Part shown: positions 45,232 to 56,915 of the stretch, one piece after another
Layout: each line of letters starts with the position of its first letter
How positions within the stretch are numbered: the first letter of the stretch is position 1
DNA from: Epiperipatus broadwayi
Taxonomy: Eukaryota; Onychophora; Udeonychophora; Euonychophora; Peripatidae
Direction of reading: 5' to 3'
NCBI GenBank assembly: GCA_028023455.1
Contig: JAQFVV010006306.1
Coordinates: 124,001 to 188,000 of the forward strand
Length of the DNA: 64,000 nt
Notes under the pieces: generated by a model
The model's input: only the letters and a program-made list of their open reading frames with translations
Told to the model about the DNA's origin: nothing
Database searches by the model: none
Program-made: the position numbers and the translations under genes

Positions 45232-46424
45232 ATGTATTAAAGTATGATTATATATTTGGATATTGTAGCTGTGATGATGACTGAAGGGTAATCAAAACTG
45301 TAAGAAAAAAGTTTAATAAAAAATAATATTGTTGAAGTGTACAAGAAACGTGAAAATGGTATGATATGTAAAATATAGAGAAAAAGAAGGGAAAATTAAT
45401 TACAAAATACAATAAAAATAATAAAATTAATGACTGAATATGCTTGCTTTTTGATGTCAATAAAGTTTTAGCTAATTAATTTTCTATTAAAAAACATATA
45501 TTCAAATAAAATTAAATTTAAATATCATGTTTTTAATTATCCTTTAATTAGTTTTCTTTAAATTTGTTATTGTCACTGACATCTGCAGTGTGTGCCCTTA
45601 ATGGCAGGAATTCATTCCACTTTTTTTAAAGTACAAATTTTTAATTTAAAAAAATTGTTTTTGGGTGATTTTAATAGAAAATACCTAGATGTTATCAGCT
45701 ATGGAGTATGAAAAAAAAAATTTAAAGACAAAAGGTGAAAGTATCATTTGCTTTTTTGCATAATATAGAGTTGTTTACGTTATAAAAAATAAAAATAAAT
45801 TGGCAATAATTGGTTTATCTTTTTATTGTTTATTTTTTTTTGTAAAATTATTTAATATTTGTTTCTTGATTAATAATATGTGACATTTAGATTTTGTTTG
45901 ACAATATTAGCTTCTTAGCAAAACTGAAAATTTGCTGATATAAAAAACAATGCACTCTATCAATAACTTTATTTTTTGTTATAAGTTGAATGTTCCTTTC
46001 CCTCCCCCCCCCTTGACTATTATTGCAGTGTTGAACATAGTGAAATTCTAATTTGACATTTATATTTTAGACTTTTGGTAAATGAACATTATACAATTTA
46101 ATAATTTCTTGTGATGAATCCGTAAAGATAATGAAACAAACTAAACTTGATTGTGACACTTATTTTTATGAATGTCTGAAGATTGAACATAATAAAATTT
46201 AGGATAATTTTGGCCATAATTAAAAATATTTTATTCTAAAAGTCAGAAAATTCATCACTTTTTCTCCGCATGTGTTCAAACATGCTTTATCAAAAATGAA
46301 TTTTGCATTCAAGAAGACAGTTTTTTAATCATTAAACAAGACGAAGTCTATTTAATATAAGCTCTTAAAAACTATCAGTTACAAATTATTCATAAACCAA
46401 TTTTTCAAATTAGTCAAGAATCAA
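45232..46424. other. Intron sequence without recognised features
   Basis: A+T-rich DNA. Short minus-strand frames are low-complexity. Nothing was recognised. Confidence 0.5.
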
Positions 46425-46831
46425 CATTTATAATAAATATGGTTTACCAGTTCTTACTTATGGAACTGAGACTTGGACACTTAATTGAAGAGCAATACAG
46501 AGACTTCAGACCACTCAAAGAAGTATGGACAAATGCATGTTGGGAGTAACAAGAAGAGATCTAAAACACAATACATGGGTAAGACAGCTGACAGGTGTAA
46601 CTGACTGTATTGAAAAAATTAAGACCGAAGTGGAGTTGGGCTGGACATGTTGCTAGAAGAGATGGTAATAGGTGGACAATTGCAATCTTACACTGGATTC
46701 CAAGAGAGATCACATGTAAGATGGATGGATGAAATAAAAAAGTGTGCAGGGGTGATGTGGAGAAGAAAGATGGATTGAACTTGGACTTTCATCCTGCAGG
46801 GGATTGATAATGGTTGATGATGATGATGACT
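46425..46831 (+). mobile_element. RTE-clade LINE, 3' fragment (longer)
   Basis: It starts within the RT thumb: NKYGLPVLTYGTETWTLN, RAIQRLQTTQRSMDKCMLGV, TRRDLKHNTWVRQLTGVTD, then a frameshifted W.WAGHVARRD.NRWTI block and a (GAT)n tail at 46,815-46,831. It is the same family as 44,871 and 53,370. The next LINE starts right at its tail. Confidence 0.85.
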
Positions 46832-47425
46832 TATACAAAAAGTGAGATGATTGTGTTAGGAGAAATGGGATAGAAGAATAGATGCATTAATAAACAATAG
46901 GGAGTAGGAGAGATGGATAACTAGTATAAAGTAAAAAGATTTTAAATATGTATAGAAATAAACAGAATATTGGATGCGAGTTAATTTATCATAATAGCAA
47001 GGAAAGTAGTTTGCTGTTTAAGACTCGAACAGGATCTTTAGCAACAAGGGAATATACACACGAAATGAAAAAATGTGGGTGATTTAATCTGCAAATTATT
47101 TAAGGAAGGCATAGAAAATATTAGACATCTGTTAATTGAATGCAAATGCCTGCAAGCCGAAATGGTACAAATAAAGATGTTGTGGAAGAATCAATATACA
47201 GAGAGTGAGTTCTTGTTTTTTATTGCTGGCTTTGGGAAAAGATAAGGGGAATTTAGATAAAATGACAAAGATTATGATGTGGAAATGGGATGGAGCAAGA
47301 TAGTGACGAATATGGGAACAACTTAGGGTGGGAAATGGAAAATGAAGGTAGAGTGGCTAACAGGTTTCTCTGGGAATAGTGACAGAGATTCCTGACTCCG
47401 GAAAAGGAGAAGTCACATTACATCG
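46832..47425 (+). mobile_element. LINE family L-CKLC, 3' fragment
   Basis: 5'-truncated within the ORF. It covers the region matching residues about 75-250 of the 62,387-63,139 ORF: MYRNKQNIGCELIYHNSKES, LLFKTRTGSLATREYT, then frameshifts. The family 3' UTR follows (TGGCTAACAGGTTTCTCTGG) and it ends near ACATTACATCGC. Its 5' border coincides with the GAT tail of the RTE fragment, so one may have inserted beside the other. Confidence 0.85.
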
Positions 47426-48534
47426 CAAATAATTTCACATTCCTTGTAACAAGACTACAAAATTCAATGTTAACAGCCGGCACTTTCAGCTTTATAAAAA
47501 TGAAGTTCAAAACCTTGATCAATCATAGCACACAAAAAAGATAATTAGTATTTATTTACTAAACAAGTTTGTAATAGATGTAAAGGGGCACACGTATATT
47601 GATGAGAATTTTAAATATATAAATGTTTAAGCTATGAAAGGTAGTCCTATGCTTACAAATTTTGTCTTTTATTCATGCTAAGCATGCGTTCAATACATTG
47701 AAAATCATGCTATGATTATGATAAACATATTGAAAACATGCTTAGCTTCAATCAAAGCTAAAATTTATAAATATCTACCTTTTTTGGTTTAAAGGTTCTA
47801 ACATTTATATATTTAACATTACAATTGTACAAAAAATTGATAATAATTTTAGTTATTGATTTGTGAGAATAATATATTTCAATTAATTGATAGAATTTAT
47901 TAGAATTTTAAAATATTTAAAACATTTGTGTGTATTAAGACAAAACCACATATGACTTAAAATTATTAAATGAAAAGAAATGAACAACCCGTTTTTTAAA
48001 AAAAAGAATTGTTGAGGTTTTATTTTGCTCTAGGGCATTCTTCAGGAAGTACAATAAAAAAAACTTCCTTGCTTGTTAAACTTTTGAGATTTATATTATA
48101 ACTTGTTAGTTCAGTTTCTTTTAACTTGATGCTTTCCTTTGTAAACACGAGATAGCAGTGAATAACTTCTAATACATATAAGTTCTGAGTTTTTGCTAAC
48201 ACTACAACAAAAATCTATTAGGTTTTAAAATTATTACTCAATGTGCAATTTCTCCATTCTGAACATGTACAATTCATTCAGCAATAGCTTTTCCTTAATG
48301 TATATTTATTAAATTTTATGCCATTCTTTAATCACCTCTACTTAGATAGTTTGAGGAAACTTGGTGACATCTTTTAATTATCTGCAATTAGAAAGTTTGG
48401 CAAATCATTTAACTCAACTAATTTTCTAATTATCTGCAGTAAATATTGACATTGTCAATAAATAAAATCTAAATATGTTTAAATCAGCAATTGAATGAAA
48501 GAAATAATTTCACATTTCTTGTTGGTGTCATGTG
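47426..48534. other. Intron sequence without recognised features
   Basis: A+T-rich DNA with a GCTAAGCATG...CATGCTTAGC inverted pair at about 47,678-47,745. Nothing else was recognised. Confidence 0.45.
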
Positions 48535-49260
48535 ATGTGATGCACTGTGACGTCTCCTTATATGGAGTCAGGGATCTCTCAGCAACTATGCCCAAAGAAA
48601 CCTGTTAGCTACTTTGACTTCCCTTTCCATTTCCCACCCTAAATTTTTCCATATCCTGCTCCATCCCATTTCCACAACATAATCTTTGTCATCTCCATGG
48701 CCTTTATATCTAAATTCCCCTTGCCTTTTACAAACCCAGCATAAAAACTAATAACCCGCTTTCCGTATAATCACTTTGTTTATATTTACTTTTCCACAAC
48801 TTCATTATTTGTATCCTTTCTGCTTTCAGGCATTTACATTCAATTAACAGATTTTCTATGCCTTCCTTACACAACTTGCAGACTAAGTCACCCATATTTT
48901 TCTAATTATGTGTATTTGGTAAAGATCCCGTTCACGCCTTAAATAGTAAACTACTTTCATTGCTATTATCATAAATTAACTCTCATCCAATATTCTGTTT
49001 ATTTCTATAAATATTTAAACTATTTTTACTCTCCATACTAATTCTCCAACTCCCTATTCTTTATTAACATATCTATTCTTTTATCTCATTCCTTAACATA
49101 ACAATAATTCTCATAACACAATCATCCCATCTCTTGTATAAGTATATTGACATAAAATCTATCCAAATCTTCTGCATGTCGCATTATATCTTGTTCAAAA
49201 CAACTAACATTTCTCCCATTTTTTTTAGTTAAAAATATTATTCTAATTAGACTCATATAT
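48535..49260 (-). mobile_element. LINE family L-CKLC, 3' fragment
   Basis: On the minus strand, the coding region equivalent to residues about 60-250 of the 62,387-63,139 ORF is broken by stops and shifts. Recognisable pieces are NIYRNKQNIGRELIYDNSNE-like text and a C..C...H...C region. The 3' UTR (AGTAGCTAACAGGTTTCTTT) and a CATCACATCACAT tail end at 48,535. Confidence 0.83.
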
Positions 49261-49526
49261 TACTCACATTTTTTTTAGCTTACAATCTTTAGTTGTAACT
49301 ACCATGTTTCCCTGAAAATAAGACTGGATCTTAAACTAGTTTTTGCTCCAAAAGATTTCATGTACAAAAATCTACATTTATTCCAGTTATTCTTCTCTTT
49401 ACAAAAAAACTGTAAGATTCTACCCCGTGAACCCCCCACAATTCTTTTCTTGTATTTGGCAGAATATCTCTTTCTTTTTGCTCTCATCTTATCTGGCGTT
49501 CGCAATATTATTCCTTGTGATATATT

Positions 49527-49960
49527 GGAGTATTTCCATCATCTATCATTAATGTGTTGAATGTATAGAAAATGTTAAACTTTTCAAATACAAACAACTT
49601 CTTGGTAATTACCCAATTTTTCAAATTAGTATTATTCTACACTCTTCTTCAGATATTATTGCTGGTCTGACCAATGCCAATTTTAGCGTAGGAGTCGAAC
49701 TTACAACTTTTGATTCTTGAGTATCGAATTTTAAGGCAACTATGCAATTATAAATATGTGCAAGAGATTATGATTTGGGCCTTTAAATAAATCCTGGTTC
49801 ACCACAAAATGTGTATCATGGGATGATACATCTTTTTCATGTCTTTGGCCATATGATTATATCCACAGGGTGTTAAAAGCAAATAAAACCAGTCCCTATC
49901 TTACAATAGTCTAACCAACTGAGCTATTCTATCAAATGCAAAAGATAGAAGTTTCATATA
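49527..49960 (-). mobile_element. TIR-bounded tRNA-like element, copy C, split by a family F4 insertion
   Basis: On the minus strand the tRNA-like head starts GATAGAATAGCTCAGTTGGT (49,912-49,934, a good A box). About 160 bp of F4-like sequence is then inserted (AGATAGGGACTGGTTTTAT to CACATATTTATAATTG), and the head resumes with TTGCCTTAAAATTCGATACT and a perfect B box GTTCGACTCC (49,690-49,699). The ACCAGCAATAATAT segment, a CTGAAGA...TGAAAAA core (49,617-49,652) and the TIR ATAGATGATGGAAATACTCC follow. The inserted piece lies directly downstream of the Penelope endonuclease end. Confidence 0.68.
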
Positions 49961-49994
49961 TTTACATATGAGGGTTAGTTCAAACCTCCTGAAT

Positions 49995-51235
49995 CCTTCA
50001 ATTTTGTTTTTAAGACTTCTAAGAGCAAGGTTAATTAGAGACTTTTATATATTGAGTATTGCCACATTGGGTTGACTTATAAGATTATTTGCCATTATCA
50101 TATGTGCAGTTTCCTGGAATTTCTTCTTTGCATCTTTTCCTCTATCCAACATTTTTGTATTTTCCCAATTGAACATATAATTATTAGTAAATACGTGGTC
50201 TGCTATTGTAGACACATCTGTTCTTTCTCTTTTAACTATTAGTTTGTAATCTTTCAATTGCTGTTCAACAAGGTAACAGGTCTCATCCATATACTTCCCT
50301 CCACATTCGCATGTTATTTATAAATGCAGTTTTTGTTTTTCAGCATTTCTAGTTTAGGCTTGTTAGAAGTTAGAATTACTCAGAGAGTGTTGTATGGCTT
50401 TGGAAAGCTGTTCTAATGTTATATTGACTGCAGAATTTCATTTGCCATTCCTGGTATGTACAGATCCACTACAGTACCAATAATTGTTTTTCTTTTTGTT
50501 GTCTATTAAAGGTTTTCTTGATGATAGCTGATGGATAACCATTCTTCATGGGAATTTATTCTATGTAAATCTTTTTATTTTCCAAATTACTGGTTTCTGA
50601 ACAGACTTCATTTGTTCTTCTCCATAGTGATAGTATAATTATATGTTGTGTTTCTGGTGTGATTGGATGTATATGCCAAATACTTGCCCGTGTGTGTTTG
50701 TTTCCTATATACTGTTGTTTTTACTTTGCCCTGAGGGAGACATATCACAAGAACATCTAAGACTGCCAATTTTTCTTCTCAAACTGATTTCATTGTGAAT
50801 GTAATTGGAGATATGTTGTTGATATGCATCCAGAATGACTGTAATTGTGCCTCACCACCCGGTCATTGAGTTGTATTTATGGCTGTGGTTTCAAGTTCTT
50901 TCATGTAATGTTGCTAAGTAATGATGACAGTGGTGATCCCATGACCATCCCTTGATTTTGTTGGAAGAATTCTGGGTTATATTGAAAGTACATTGTTATA
51001 CAGTTTTTTTTATCATTTCATTATACTATCAATAGGTAAAGTTGTTCTGGCTTGTAGACTATTATCATCATATAACCTTTTCTTTACGATAAAGCTTCAT
51101 CACATGATACATTTGTAAATAAACTTTTCACATCAAAGCTTACCAATATATCAGTTCTTTCCATTTTCATGTCCCTGATTAATTCTACAAAATACTTAAA
51201 ATCCTTGTCAAACTGTTTACAAGCCGGAGCAATCT
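49995..51235 (-). pseudogene. Penelope-like element, RT to GIY-YIG fragment
   Basis: Minus-strand pieces in order: FDKDFKYFVELIRDMKMERT, DILVSFDVKSLFTNV (RT motif A, about 51,100-51,150), QNQGMVMGSPLSSLLSNI (motif B), LAVLDVLV, TVYRKQTHTGKYLAYTSNHT and the GIY-YIG endonuclease. The last is an open 81-codon frame (50,045-50,290: MDETCYLVEQQLKDYKLIVK, STIADHVFTN, INWE-like FNWENTKMLDRG). This is the standard Penelope order. The YVDD catalytic segment is deleted between motif B and LAVLD, and stops occur. The 5' part is missing where the plus-strand copy begins. Confidence 0.88.
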
Positions 51236-51870
51236 ATGTATTGATAGTTCAATGGAATTATTAACATTCCGTAAAACATATTCCAACAAAATCAAGGGAT
51301 GGTCATGGGATCATCACAGTAACCATTGCTTAGCAACATTTGCATGGAAGAACTTGAAACCAGAGCCATAAATACTACTTCATGTCTTTTCCTAAAGGGT
51401 GGTTTTACTATGTTGATACATTTGTGGTATGGCTGCATGGTAAGGCACAATTAGTCATTCTGGTCATATTTCAACAACATATCTCCTTCAATTACATTCA
51501 CAACAGAATTAGAACAAGAACAAAAATTGGCATTCTTAAATGTTCTTGGGAGATGACCTCGTCAGGTCAAAGTGAAAACCAACAGTGTATAGGAAACCAA
51601 CACACACTGGCAAGTACCTGGCATATACATCCAATCGTACCAGAAACACTAAATGTGGAATTTTACTATCACTATGGAACAGAGCAAAGAAAGTTTGTTC
51701 AGAAACCTTCCAAACTAGATATATTAAGAACATACACTTTTTCAAGTAAGCCATAAAGCACATGTTCCAATTTATCTTCCTATACACAGTCTTCCACAAG
51801 GTATTAAAAAAGTGGATAGAAACTTGTCCCTAGGTTGCCTGAGACTGGTGTAGTGGAACTGGTGAAAATA
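51236..51870 (+). pseudogene. Penelope-like element, opposite-strand RT fragment
   Basis: Plus-strand pieces: NKIKGWSWDHHS/GMVMGSS (motif B in two frames), FYYVDTFVVWLHG (motif C, where the expected YVDD has lost one Asp), ISPSITFTTELEQEQKLAFL, NSVYRKPTHTGKYLAYTSNR and TKCGILLSLWNRAKKVCSE. The GIY-YIG domain is missing. The end (GTATTAAAAAAGTGGATAGA at 51,802) matches family F4. It overlaps in content with the minus-strand copy, giving a head-to-head inverted pair. The open frame at 51,382-51,756 uses parts of it in a shifted frame. Confidence 0.86.
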
Positions 51871-53369
51871 AAATGATTTTCATTATATGCTATATTGTAT
51901 ATAAATAATTATTCTGTTACAATCAGATTATATACTTATTAATAAAATCATTTACTTTTAGCACTGATAATATTATTTTAGATAATTAATTTCTGGGAAA
52001 ATGTTTCAAATTAAATATTCTTTAATTTAATAAATGCTAGAAAAATAATTTATTATTCATGGAATTTTTAATTAATTTTATTTCTCTTCACTTAACTTTT
52101 CACTTTATACATTAAAAAAAAAAATCACCTGATTGCATGCAGTCTCTTATTCCTAATTATCAGATTGAAGTTTTTATTGGATTTTATGGAAAATAAATTA
52201 GAAAATTAATTTACTTCAAATTGAACTTTGAGCAAGTTTTCTCATGTACATTTTTTTAAAAACAATTATATAAAGCTGATAGCAATGTGTGCAAAAAGGA
52301 ATTTGTTTTTAACTAAAGGGATACCATCTAATTTCTGAAATTTAAAAAAAAAAACAAATTCCTAATGTCCGAGTTATATATTCAAGCTCAAATCATGTTT
52401 TACGACAAATCAACATGAATAAACTGCTCTTAATTTTAAATTTCAGAGATTTAAGACCAAGAAAATACCATGGTCTTTCTTTGCAAATGTATGACAGATG
52501 CTTTTTTGAGAACAGGATGTGTATGTGCGCATGTCTGTTTATTTTCTTTTTTATATTTACTTGTAATAGGAAAAAGAAAAGATGGCTTTCGTCCTGAATG
52601 CTACAAAATCATTAACTAAATCACAGGTGGTTAAAGGAAGGAATATGGCTTGAATTGGAAGAGTTTTCTAATATTAAATAGAGTATTGTTAAACTTTTCG
52701 TACTTCGATAAAAAATATTTTTTGAAGCACAAGAAAATTGAGATTCATTATAAACAAAAGATTGATTATTTGGAGAATGATGATATATCGGACAAAGCTT
52801 TATTCCGATTAAATAACATTTTAATGTTTGAATTGAAAACAATTGATTTGTGGCATGTGCATTTGGTCATGGAGAATAGAAATGAAAAGAAATCACAAAT
52901 TTAAGGCTTTTTCGTTGAAATATTTGAGGAAAATCCAAAGAGGAAATAAATATATAAATATCAAAGCAGCATCACAAAGGAGTTTGTTTATATTTTGATT
53001 AATTGAAGCTATTTATTTCTAGATTGTGATGTACTTAATAAAGTCAACATAGGATGTGCTAATCGATTAGAGACATGGAAAATAAATATTAATGCAAAAC
53101 TAGAGAGTTTAATGTTATTAAGAAAGACAATATCAACAATCTACATGCTTTAAAATATTTCAATGAAATTTAAGATAGAACTTAAAAGCTATTTTAAAGT
53201 ATTAATAAACTTCAATTTACTCATAGACTAGATCAATAAAGAAGATAGCAGATATTCTCACTAAGAACAGCTACATAGATATCTCTACAAAAAAAAAAAA
53301 AATCAGTAAATCCTCAGTAAATTTATGCAAGAAAAAAATATATATATAAATATTGTGAAATAATCCTAT
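51871..53369. other. Intron sequence, nothing clear
   Basis: A+T-rich. The 84-codon frame at 52,650-52,904 is rich in charged residues and lies upstream of the RTE relic on the same strand. It might be a remnant of the RTE endonuclease region, but no motif confirms it. Confidence 0.4.
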
Positions 53370-54960
53370 GAATATTTGGAATTCATTAAAACAATTTAAC
53401 AATAATATAAAGAAATATAAGATTGGTTTTGGCAAGGAAATCTGTGGGAAATAATAAGACTCAAAGATATAAAACATCATGGTTTTAAAATAGTTCTGCA
53501 GTAATGAGAAAAGATGACAGACTAAATAAAGATTGATTATCATAAAATATTTGGAAGAATTGTATTAAGAACTACATGGTAATGAAGAACAATATAAATG
53601 CCACACATTTTGAATGTAGAAATGAAGCAATCAATTAAATATATATACAATGGAAAAGTCTCTGAAAATAATAGAATCATTATAGATATTTTAGATGTAG
53701 ATAAAGAAATAAAAAAGATTGACAAAGCACTATAACAAATGTTCTCAATGATAGCAGGTATACCAGATGATTGGAACAATACAATAATGATATTGATATT
53801 TAAAATATTAGAAGTTACCGAAGTATCAAAAGTTCTGTATATCTTTATTACGATTATTTATAGCGAACTTCGGACTTGAGTCAGCCAAAAGAACAAACTG
53901 ATGTAACTTAAAAGTGATTATAGCGCAGCAGTCACATACAAGTATTAAAGTTACAAAAAGGACCAATAAATATTAAATTATCATTTTTTATTGAAGTTAT
54001 GAAAACATATTAGATTTTATAAGCATTCCTGCTGTGATTAAATTTGGAACGTTGAGAGAAAGACCGAAGATGATATAAAATTGTGACAATATTTATTAAA
54101 TGCAGTAATAGTAATTACATTACATCACAGTACTTGATCAGGTAGGTCAGCAATATGAGATGGCACGGAGAGTTGAGGGTCATGTGAAAGTCTGAGTTCG
54201 AATCCTTTATATATGTACTATTTTTCCAAAAAATTTTACATTTTTTTTTTGTAATTATTTTATGGCTATAGACTGAAATAGAAAGAAAAAGAATATAAAT
54301 AAACGGAAATCACATAAACCATCGAGAATTTATAGGTGATACAGTTAGTTTAGCAAATAATATTTCAGAGTTTCATGAAATGTTAGAACTATCAGATAAA
54401 AAAATATGTAGAAACATTCAGTAGAGAAAAAAACTATTGGTAGTAATGAATTAAAATACTTCATCTATTACATACACATGGAAATGTAATTGATAAATTT
54501 AATCATAGAATTAAACTCGGTGGGATGTTATTTATCTTAGTAATTTAATTTCAAAGGAAAATATGTTTAAATGTATTTGAAAAGTAATTTTTAACAAATG
54601 CGCTGTATTTTGCATAGTAATGAATAGGAGACGAGCACTTAATAGAAGGATGATAAATCGTATAGAAAATTATGAAAAAATATGTAAGAAAAACAAGGAT
54701 TCTTACTTCTAAAAGGGATGATAATAGACGGACAATTGAAATCTTAAACTGGATGCCAAGAGATTGTAAAAAACCTAGAAAGAGACCACATGTAAAATGA
54801 ATGGATGAAATAAGAAAGTGTGCTGAGGCGATATGGAGAAGAGAGGCTAGAGATTGGAGATGGATTTGTACTTGGAGAGATCTTCATCCTGCAATGAATT
54901 GATAATAGTTGAAAATGATGATGATGATGATATGATGAACACGGAGAGGTCGAAAGTAAA
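53370..54960 (+). pseudogene. RTE-clade LINE, reverse transcriptase relic
   Basis: Decayed RT text in order: IIIDILDVDKEIKKIDKAL, IAGIPDDWNNTIMILIFKI (53,745-53,800), NYRSIK, then after 54,240 RINGNHINHREFIGDTVSLA (motif C, usual FADD changed to FIGD), NNISEFHEMLELSDK, KLGGMLFI-like and SKENMFKCI-like segments. The C-terminal NRRTIEILNWMPRDCK, RKRPHVK region and GAT tail follow at 54,720-54,960. An F2 fragment (about 54,130-54,225) is inserted between the RT blocks. Stops and shifts are abundant. Confidence 0.72.
54130..54225 (+). mobile_element. F2 fragment inside RTE relic
   Basis: GCAATATGAGATGGCACGGA, GAGTTGAGGGTCATGTGAAA and a very good B box GAGTTCGAATCC (54,196-54,207) match the tRNA-like part of F2. 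The hammerhead half is absent. This copy best preserves the Pol III-type B box. Confidence 0.7.
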
Positions 54961-55720
54961 ATGTTTAAATGAGAGAAATAATTATCATTGAAAGAATTAA
55001 AAAACTGGAGTTGAGCTGGATATATTGTTAGAATAGATGATAATAGATGGACAGTTGAAATCTTAAATTGGATACCAAGAGATTGTAAAAGACCTAGAAA
55101 AAGACTATATGTAAGATGGATAGATGGAATAAGAGGATATGGAAAAGAGAGGCTAGAGATTGGAGATGGATTGAACTTGGGAAAGATCTTCATCCTACAA
55201 TGGATTGGTAATGGTTGAAAATGATAATGAACGAGGAAAGGTCGAAAGCAAAATGCTTAAATGAGAGAATAAATAATTATCACTGACATCATTGAAAGAA
55301 TTAAAAGACTGAAGTGGGGTTGGGCTGGACATATTCAATTGAAATCTTAAACTGGATGCCGAGAGATTGTAAAAGACCTAGAAAGAGGCCACGTGTAAGA
55401 TTGATGAATGGAATAAGGAATTGTGCTGGGGTGATATGGAAAAGAGGCATAGAGATTGGAGATGGATTGAACTTGGAGAGCTCTTCACCCTGCAATGGAT
55501 CAATAATGGATGAAAATGATGACGATGATGAACAAGGAGAGGTCGAAAGCAAAATGCTGAAGTGATAATAAATAAATTATCACTGATATCATTGACAGAA
55601 TTAAAAAACTGAAATAAAGTTTGGCTAGAAGAGATTGACTATAGGTAGTGAACTGAAATCTTAAATTGGTTGGAGTGATGTGAAGATACTACGGATCAAA
55701 TTGATCAGATAGAAAGTCAA
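54710..55720 (+). repeat. RTE 3' tail arranged as a roughly 280-bp tandem array
   Basis: At least three and a half head-to-tail units are present: about 54,715-54,985, 54,986-55,255, 55,256-55,555 and a partial one to 55,720. Each carries RLKWGWAGHI-, NWMPRDCKRPRKRPRVR- and WRRKARDWRWIELG-like codons, a GATGATGATGA run and then AGGTCGAAAGCAAAATGCT. The linker GAGGTCGAAAGYAAAATG appears only between units. Antisense open frames at 54,744-55,193 and 55,301-55,552 are shadows of this array. Confidence 0.85.
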
Positions 55721-56525
55721 AATACTTATATTCTGCAGTGGGACCATAGTAATTAAAATTGCTGATAGTGATATTTTTAAGTAGACTTCTAATTTTTAAT
55801 AAGATACTACTATCTAGAAAGCTATGATTCGGTGCTTCATTTGGTACATAAGTTACGATTGTCAGTTTATTTATATATAATAGCTGAGAAGATTGTTGAA
55901 ATTTGGAAAAGCCACATCGTGTAAGCTTTTTTTGTATTATATATATATATAAGGAACAGTTGTTGTCAATTGATAAAAAATTGATTCATTAATGAGAAAT
56001 GTGTATTTCTTTTGCGAAAGAGAAAAGTGTGAAGTTTTTCAGGGAATAATGTTCTTAGACAAAAATTTTTAGCAGAGACAAATCTCATTTACAGAAGAAT
56101 TTATATTGACTACAGAAATTCGTTAGATAGGCAGTAATTTCTTTAACTACTTAGGTAAATCCTTTGAGAGTTATGAGATAGTTTAGAAATTTTATATTCT
56201 CAACAATACTTATTTTCCAAATGAAAAAAAAAGTATACTTTTTGGGAATTTTATATTTGCCTTTTTTTATTCGGTTGCAATTGGTCTAGCAATTTATATC
56301 CTCTGGGTGTTAATTCTTATCAGGATTGTAGATTGGAAAATAAATTTTCTAGATTTTAAATCTTTAGGTTATTTCATATTGCTTTATGTAAACTGAGATA
56401 TTATTGTTGTTAGAAAAACTTTATTCTTATCCCCCCCCCCTTAAATTTTTTTAAGTACTCCACTGTTTTATTAATAATTTTTATTAGTCATTCATTAAAC
56501 TAGAGATTATCCACTTAATGAATAA
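55721..56525. other. Intron sequence without recognised features
   Basis: A+T-rich DNA with a short C-run near 56,434-56,443. Nothing was recognised. Confidence 0.5.
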
Positions 56526-56915
56526 AAAGCAAACATACTTTTCATTGAACCAAACAAAATAGTACAGTTGGTGAATAATATTTCTGTAGTGTAATTTGCA
56601 CTACACTGCTCTTACACAAGATAGGGACTGTTTTCTATCTGCTTTTAACATCTTATGGAGGGGTGTAATCATAAACTTATGACCAAAGACGTGAAAAAGA
56701 TGTATCATCCCCAAATGCACATTTCGTGCTGAACCAATACTCATCAATTGGCCCAGCTTTTTCACATCTTTGGTCATAGGTTTATCATTATACGCCTCCA
56801 CAAGGTGTTAAAAGTGGATAGAAATTAGTCTCTACCTTGCACGAGAGTGGTATAGCGAAGATTACAGAAATATTGTTCATTAACGGTTCAATGAAAAGTA
56901 TGCTTGTTTTTATTT
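56526..56915. mobile_element. Foldback element family F4, Penelope-related, with hammerhead
   Basis: The arms are about 175 bp (56,526-56,700 and 56,757-56,915), inverted and imperfect: AAACATACTTTTCATTGAAC, AATATTTCTGTA, AAGRTAGRGACTR, CTTTTAACAYCTTRTGGAGG and ACCAAAGAYGTGAAAAAG. The centre holds one minus-strand hammerhead. The AGGTGTTAAAAGTGGATAGA segment also occurs just 3' of the plus-strand Penelope fragment (51,798-51,820) and within copy C of the tRNA-like element beside the minus-strand Penelope end. That links F4 to Penelope termini. Confidence 0.83.
56708..56754 (-). ncRNA. Hammerhead ribozyme motif in F4 element
   Basis: On the minus strand: GGGCCAA, TTGATGA (CTGATGA with its first base changed), stem II GTATT-GGTTC-AGCAC (one mismatch), GAA, stem III ATGT/GCAT without loop, T17, then TGGGG; CCA pairs with TGG for stem I. 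The change at C3 probably inactivates this copy, but the architecture equals that of F2. Confidence 0.6.

Noticed and set aside
51382-51756. 124-codon plus-strand ORF as a new host gene
   Set aside because: Alternative frames over the same DNA give Penelope RT motifs (VYRKPTHTGKY), so the ORF is a shifted reading of a dead element.
53895-53915. Hammerhead-like CTGATGTAAC
   Set aside because: CTGATGT lacks the final core A, and no stem II or GAAA follows.
54744-55193. 149-codon minus-strand ORF as a gene
   Set aside because: It is antisense to the RTE tandem array. Its Ser/His-rich composition comes from reverse-reading GAT repeats.
55301-55565. ORFs on both strands at the same place
   Set aside because: Both lie in one unit of the RTE array. 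The plus frame contains RTE wording, but it is a truncated fragment.
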